10,391 nt of DNA from Methanocorpusculaceae archaeon UBA456 (GTDB taxonomy: Archaea; Halobacteriota; Methanomicrobia; Methanomicrobiales; Methanocorpusculaceae), in NCBI GenBank assembly GCA_002496395.1, contig DAJQ01000034.1, positions 38,338 through 48,728 of the forward strand, written 5' to 3'. A model generated the notes under the pieces. That model saw only the letters and a program-made list of their open reading frames with translations. It was not told the origin of the DNA and did no database searches. Positions 6,976 to 10,391 of this stretch are shown here, in pieces; position 1 is the first letter of the stretch, and each line of letters opens with the position of its first letter. A program made the translations under genes and the position numbers.

Positions 6976-8570
6976 TAGAACCGACGATCGGCTCTGAGGA
7001 GAATGTCGCATTCATTGACATCGGCACAAACTCCATCCGGCTCCTGGTTGTCAGGCTGAACCAGAATGGATCGATCACCGTCCTGACAGAGCAGAAAGAG
7101 GTCGCCCGTCTCGGGGAGGGATGTTTTGCCCGTGAAGAACTCTCTGAAGAGGCGATCGGCCGCGGGGTCACCATCTGTAAACTCTTCGTTGATCTCGGCC
7201 TTGCCTATGGCGTATCGGAATTTGTCGCTGTTGCCACCTCTGCCACACGGGAGGCAAAGAATGCCGATCAGTTCCTTGAGATGCTCCTCAGGGAAGCAAA
7301 CCTTGATGTCCGGGTCGTCTCTGGCAAGGAGGAGGCACGGCTGATCTACCGGGGTGTCGTCTCCGGGATTGACATCGGCACGCATCGGGCCCTCTTCATC
7401 GATATCGGCGGAGGCTCAACTGAAGTGATCATCGGCAGCCAGCATGACTACCTCACGCTTGAATCATTGAAGCTCGGGTCAATCCGGCTGACCAACCAGT
7501 TCTTCCGCCCCGGCGAAGAGGGCCCTGTCTCATTGAAGAAATATGCCCGGATGCAGCAGTTTGTCAGAAATGTCATCGCCCAGCCATTAACCCGGTTACG
7601 GAAAGCTCCGCATTCCCGTGTATTTGGGAGTTCGGGTACCATACAGAATCTGGCAGAGATCGCCTCCCGCCTTTATCCTCAAACCTCCACGCCTGCTCTC
7701 CTCAGGTATGAGGATCTCAGGTCTACTATCGAGCGGCTCTGCTCCCTCTCCCTGGAAGAGCGGCGGAAAGTTCCCGGGATCAATCCGGGGCGGGCGGATA
7801 TCATCATCGGTGGTGCAGTGATCCTCGAATCGATGATGGAAGAGCTGGGTATTCCTGAGATAGAGATATCCTCACATGGCCTCCGTGAGGGCCTTCTCAT
7901 GGAATATCTCTCCCGAATACCTGGCTTTCCTCATGCAGAGAAGATATCGTCCAGAAAGCGGAGTGTGGTTCAGCTGGGACGATCCTGCCGGATCGATGAG
8001 GCTCATGCACTCACGATCGTCGGTCTTTCTGCCAGTCTTTATGATTCGGCACGTGAGGCAGGTCTTCATTCCTATGGTGATTCTGAACGGACACTCCTCC
8101 TGTATGCGGCGTATCTCCATGATACCGGCAATTTCATCTCGTTCTCCAATCACCATCTCCATTCTGCCTATATCATCAGGAATGCGGATCTGGTCGGTTT
8201 CGATGAACATGAAGTCGGGGTCATGGCGGAGATTGCCCGGTATCATCGGAAGAAATCACCACGAAAGAAGGATCATCACTTCAGCCTCTTTGATCCAGCT
8301 GTCCAGGAGCAGATCCGCACCCTCTCTCTCTTTCTCAGGATGGCTGAACACCTCGATCGCACTCATGCAGGCCGCATAACTGACGCCCGCCTTTCAAAGG
8401 GGCAGGGCGGGCAGATCATCCTTGATCTTAAGGCGCGGGGAGACTGTATCTTAGAGGTCTGGGGTGTCCGATCTGAAAGTCTGATGATCAGGAAAGTCTT
8501 CGGATCAGGCTTTGAGGTGACTGTCACCGAAGGGGTCGGCGACCCCCTGCGCGGAGAACTTCCTGATTGA
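6972..8570 (+). CDS. ppx: Exopolyphosphatase, Ppx/GppA family with HD domain
   Basis: The product has 532 residues, close to the 513 of E. coli PPX. Residues about 11-310 are the actin-like Ppx/GppA phosphatase: phosphate-1 loop FIDIGTNSIRLL, the catalytic-glutamate segment SGKEEARLIYRG (Glu120/Glu121), phosphate-2 loop DIGGGSTE (144-151), the GSSGT loop (219-223) and SSHGLREG (300-307). Residues about 325-520 are the C-terminal helical region, with an intact His383-Asp384 pair and NHHLHSAYI; in E. coli PPX the corresponding site reads HE. The enzyme removes terminal phosphates from polyP. Archaea are not known to use pppGpp widely, so polyP is the more likely substrate. The start ATG overlaps the upstream stop as ATGA, implying coupled translation; no clear ribosome site precedes it. 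It is the last gene of the operon. Confidence 0.93.
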   Translation: MIEPTIGSEENVAFIDIGTNSIRLLVVRLNQNGSITVLTEQKEVARLGEGCFAREELSEEAIGRGVTICKLFVDLGLAYGVSEFVAVATSATREAKNADQFLEMLLREANLDVRVVSGKEEARLIYRGVVSGIDIGTHRALFIDIGGGSTEVIIGSQHDYLTLESLKLGSIRLTNQFFRPGEEGPVSLKKYARMQQFVRNVIAQPLTRLRKAPHSRVFGSSGTIQNLAEIASRLYPQTSTPALLRYEDLRSTIERLCSLSLEERRKVPGINPGRADIIIGGAVILESMMEELGIPEIEISSHGLREGLLMEYLSRIPGFPHAEKISSRKRSVVQLGRSCRIDEAHALTIVGLSASLYDSAREAGLHSYGDSERTLLLYAAYLHDTGNFISFSNHHLHSAYIIRNADLVGFDEHEVGVMAEIARYHRKKSPRKKDHHFSLFDPAVQEQIRTLSLFLRMAEHLDRTHAGRITDARLSKGQGGQIILDLKARGDCILEVWGVRSESLMIRKVFGSGFEVTVTEGVGDPLRGELPD

Positions 8571-8573
8571 TGC

Positions 8574-8622
8574 AGGGGCCATTCTCCCTCCCTCTCTGGA
8601 AATCTATTGGGCCCTTTATATC
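8574..8622 (+). terminator. Weak stem-loop candidate after ppx
   Basis: AGGGGCC (8574-8580) can pair with GGGCCCT (8609-8615) as six pairs with one bulged G, leaving a loop of about 28 bases, followed by TTATAT. The loop is large and there is no long T run, so this is only a possible end for the polyP operon. The TTTATAT could equally be a TATA box. Confidence 0.2.
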
Positions 8623-8702
8623 TTCCCATTATTGGTTTTATCTCTCCATTACCCGTATTCGTTCATTCCTCATTCAATCGGTGCGTATTTGCTGATTCGA
8701 CA

Positions 8703-8713
8703 TGTTTATATGT
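8703..8713 (+). promoter_or_regulatory. TATA box for the tRNA-Tyr/tRNA-Asp unit
   Basis: TTTATATG at 8705-8712 matches the archaeal TATA consensus. Its centre is about 35 bases before the first base of tRNA-Tyr, which puts initiation near 8734 and leaves a 5' leader of about nine bases for RNase P to remove. A second A/T stretch (TTTTTATTT near 8724-8732) is too close to the tRNA to serve this role. Confidence 0.6.
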
Positions 8714-8742
8714 CATCTTAGCCTTTTTATTTAGTGCAGTTA

Positions 8743-8849
8743 CCCGCCTTAACTCAGACTGGTAGAGTGCGCGGCTGTAGTAAGATCATCGCCTGCGGGC
8801 GAACTGCGCGGCTACCGCGATGTCCCCGGTTCGACTCCGGGAGGCGGGA
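8743..8849 (+). tRNA. tRNA-Tyr (GTA), intron-containing
   Basis: The folded elements are all present: acceptor CCCGCCT (8743-8749) with AGGCGGG (8842-8848), D stem ACTC/GAGT, anticodon stem CGCGG (8770-8774) with CCGCG (8815-8819), T stem CCCGG/CCGGG around TTCGACT, and discriminator A8849. The anticodon GTA (8777-8779) reads tyrosine codons. The first pair is C1-G72, the known archaeal tRNA-Tyr identity element. A 33-base intron interrupts the anticodon loop after position 37; the mature RNA would be 74 bases. CCA is not encoded. Confidence 0.93.
8781..8813 (+). other. tRNA-Tyr intron with bulge-helix-bulge splice sites
   Basis: The intron lies at the canonical 37/38 site. The central four-base helix of the bulge-helix-bulge can form between CTGT (positions 32-35, bases 8775-8778) and GCGG (8808-8811), counting two G-U pairs. 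The bulges would be AG|T on the 5' side and CT|A on the 3' side, as the archaeal splicing endonuclease requires. A hairpin CGCC-TGCG-GGCG (8790-8801) caps the intron. The helix next to the 5' bulge is weak, so the motif is of the relaxed type. The exact ends are inferred from the tRNA fold. Confidence 0.75.
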
Positions 8850-8863
8850 TCAACCCACAAAGT

Positions 8864-8936
8864 GCCCAGATAGTGTAGTGGCCTATCATGATGCCCTGTC
8901 ACGGCATCGACTCGGATTCGAATTCCGATCTGGGCG
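8864..8936 (+). tRNA. tRNA-Asp (GTC)
   Basis: Acceptor GCCCAGA (8864-8870) pairs with TCTGGGC (8929-8935), and the discriminator is G8936. The anticodon stem ATGCC/GGCAT encloses CTGTCAC with anticodon GTC at 8898-8900. The T arm is TCGGA/TCCGA around TTCGAAT. There is no intron and no encoded CCA. It lies 14 bases after tRNA-Tyr and is presumably transcribed with it. Confidence 0.95.
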
Positions 8937-8940
8937 TTCA

Positions 8941-8950
8941 CTTTTCTTTT
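8941..8950 (+). terminator. Oligo-T terminator after tRNA-Asp
   Basis: CTTTTCTTTT begins four bases after the tRNA-Asp end. Archaeal RNA polymerase terminates at such T-rich runs on the coding strand, so this is the likely end of the tRNA transcript. The run merges into TTTTAAAATAA, which could also be a TATA-like element for the next gene. Confidence 0.55.
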
Positions 8951-8991
8951 AAAATAATTCTGCGATAGAACTCTTTATCTCTCCATAGCTG

Positions 8992-9000
8992 TAATATATG
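8992..9000 (+). promoter_or_regulatory. Candidate TATA box for leuA
   Basis: TAATATATG lies about 57 bases before the leuA start. With initiation about 26 bases downstream, the transcript would begin near 9022 and carry a leader of about 30 bases containing the hairpin at 9035-9052. TTTTAAAATAA at 8947-8957 is the competing candidate and would give a leader of about 75 bases. Confidence 0.45.
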
Positions 9001-9034
9001 CGTATGCCTACGGCAAAAGCTTCTGTGGGGAATT

Positions 9035-9052
9035 GCTTTCTTTGTTGAAAGC
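9035..9052 (+). promoter_or_regulatory. Perfect hairpin abutting the leuA start codon
   Basis: GCTTTC (9035-9040) and GAAAGC (9047-9052) are exact reverse complements separated by TTTGTT. The right arm ends at the base before the ATG, and T9034 could extend the stem onto the A of the ATG. No GGTGA-like ribosome site is seen in this leader, so the structure occupies the place where one would be. Confidence 0.4.
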
Positions 9053-10391
9053 ATGTCGCCCAAGAGAGTAACTGTTTTTGACACCACCCTGAGGGATGGT
9101 GAACAGACACCGGGTGTATCCTTCACCCTTGAACAGAAACTGGATATCGCACGCATCCTCTCGGAGGTTGGTGTACACGCGATCGAAGCCGGTTTTCCCG
9201 CATCTTCAGAGCAGGAGAAGGAGACCGTATCCAGAATTGCTGCTGAAGGTCATTCTGCGGCAATCTGCGGGCTTTCACGGTCACGTGTGGATGATGTCAA
9301 CATCTGCCTCGACTGCGATGTCGATATGGTGCATGTCTTTATTCCTACATCAGATATCCAGCGTGAGAATACCATCAAAAAGACCCGTGAAGAGGTTCTG
9401 GCAATCACCGGAGAGATTGTGGGATATGTCCGCGATCACCTCGGCCAGTGCATGTTCTCGGCGATGGATGCGACCAGAACCGATCTCCCGTACCTGATTG
9501 AGGTCTTTAAGGTAGCTGCCGATGCAGGAGCGACTGTGGTGAATGTCCCCGATACTGTGGGAGTCTACACGCCGATGAAGATGCGTGCCCTGATTGCGGC
9601 ACTGGCAGAGGAGATAAAAATCCCAATCGATATCCACTGCCACAACGACTTCGGCCTTGCCGTTGCCAACACCACAACCGCAGTCGAGTCGGGTGCCTCC
9701 CAGGTCCAGGTGACGGTGAACGGGATCGGCGAGCGTGCAGGCAATGCGGACATTGCCCAGACGGTGATGATCCTTGAAGCGATCAATGGAATTTCGACCG
9801 GTATCGATACGACCCGCCTCGTTGAGATGTCGCGGCTCGTCTCCCGGTACTCGGGGATTCCGATTGTGCCGGTCCAGCCGGTGGTTGGGGATAATGCATT
9901 TGCCCATGAATCCGGGATCCATTCTCATGGCATCATGGCAAACAGCCAGACCTTCGAGCCGGGGATCATGACACCCGAGATGGTCGGCCACCGTCGCCGC
10001 CTCGCCCTCGGCAAGCATGTCGGCAGGCATGCGGTACGGCAGATGCTCTCGCTTGTCCATATCAATCCTTCAGACACCGAACTGGATCTGATTGTTGATC
10101 GGATCAAGACGATATCCGCACGCGGGAGAAGGGTTACCGATCACGATCTCTATGTGATCGCAGAAGATGTGATGGATATCCAGGCGGTCGCAAAGACGGT
10201 CGAACTCCGTGATATCGCTGTCATGAGTGGGAACCACTGTATACCGACTGCCAGTGTCCGTGCCTGTGTCCTCGGAACCGAGAAGGCAGGAAGTGCCATC
10301 GGAAACGGTCCGGTGGATGCCGCGGTGAAAGCAGTCCTGAGCGTGATGCCGATTGGTATCCAGATGAAAGACTTCAGGATCGAGGCGATCA
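9053..10391 (+). CDS. leuA: 2-isopropylmalate synthase (LeuA family), 3' end beyond window
   Basis: LeuA condenses acetyl-CoA with 2-oxoisovalerate to begin leucine synthesis. 446 codons are visible with no stop before the window edge. The catalytic TIM barrel starts with FDTTLRDGEQTPG (Arg14, Asp15) and carries the metal ligands in HCHNDFG (His195, His197) and the signature NGIGERAGNAD from Asn223. After a linker with GDNAFAHESGIHSHG and LGKHVGRHAV, the allosteric LeuA dimer domain begins near residue 377 and includes GNGPVDAA. This domain argues against the shorter homocitrate synthase AksA. EAGFPASS resembles LeuA more than the EAGSAITS-type of Methanocaldococcus citramalate synthase, but CimA is the chief alternative. 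The ATG at 9053 starts exactly at the family's N terminus; no ribosome site is seen before it. Confidence 0.82.
   Translation, partial: MSPKRVTVFDTTLRDGEQTPGVSFTLEQKLDIARILSEVGVHAIEAGFPASSEQEKETVSRIAAEGHSAAICGLSRSRVDDVNICLDCDVDMVHVFIPTSDIQRENTIKKTREEVLAITGEIVGYVRDHLGQCMFSAMDATRTDLPYLIEVFKVAADAGATVVNVPDTVGVYTPMKMRALIAALAEEIKIPIDIHCHNDFGLAVANTTTAVESGASQVQVTVNGIGERAGNADIAQTVMILEAINGISTGIDTTRLVEMSRLVSRYSGIPIVPVQPVVGDNAFAHESGIHSHGIMANSQTFEPGIMTPEMVGHRRRLALGKHVGRHAVRQMLSLVHINPSDTELDLIVDRIKTISARGRRVTDHDLYVIAEDVMDIQAVAKTVELRDIAVMSGNHCIPTASVRACVLGTEKAGSAIGNGPVDAAVKAVLSVMPIGIQMKDFRIEAI

Noticed and set aside
6780..7385. 201-residue - strand open frame across the CHAD gene end and ppx start
   Set aside because: It spans two well-supported overlapping genes on the other strand and shows no recognisable domain.
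8734..8952. 72-residue + strand open frame over the two tRNAs
   Set aside because: It is fully explained by the tRNA-Tyr and tRNA-Asp genes.
8998..9048. 16-codon mini-ORF ending four bases before the leuA ATG, considered as a leader peptide
   Set aside because: Its ATG is part of the best TATA candidate, it holds only one Leu codon, has no ribosome site, and leucine attenuation of this type is not known in archaea. It would deserve another look only if transcription starts upstream near 8980.
1..10391. CRISPR arrays, insertion sequences, integrase or attachment sites
   Set aside because: No regularly spaced repeats, transposase-like frames or terminal inverted repeats were seen. The tRNA ends at 8849 and 8936 have no visible duplicate in the window.

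Overview
The window looks like the chromosome of a methanogenic euryarchaeon, most likely of the Methanomicrobiales or a relative. Four things point there: a tRNA-Tyr with an archaeal C1-G72 pair and an intron at position 37/38, tRNAs without an encoded CCA, ribosome binding sites resembling GAGGTGA, and TATA-type promoters in front of the tRNAs and the last gene. The genus is an inference from style, not a proven placement.

Layout. Bases 2-259 hold the end of a small Hsp20-like protein (+). It runs convergently, with an 11-base overlap, into a small HEAT-repeat protein gene on the - strand (249-665). A short divergent promoter region (666-760) follows, with a CAGAT-N3-ATCTG inverted repeat. 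From 761 to 8570 runs a tightly packed four-gene operon on the + strand: two tandem polyphosphate kinase (PPK1) genes, a two-domain protein with an N-terminal CHAD domain and a C-terminal calcineurin-like phosphoesterase, and a Ppx/GppA-type exopolyphosphatase. All three junctions overlap (11, 26 and 4 bases), so translation is probably coupled. After a short AT-rich spacer come tRNA-Tyr(GTA) with a 33-base intron and tRNA-Asp(GTC). A leucine-biosynthesis 2-isopropylmalate synthase gene begins at 9053 and runs off the end.

How the genes work together. The operon is a complete polyphosphate module: two synthases that would elongate polyP from ATP, an exopolyphosphatase that would shorten it, and a fusion joining a polyP-binding CHAD module to a metal-dependent phosphoesterase. 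The fusion is the least expected part and could be a polyP-directed hydrolase. The second PPK differs from the first at a residue usually given as Arg (Lys410), so the two kinases may not be equivalent. The HEAT-repeat gene shares the upstream region with the operon but has no assigned role.
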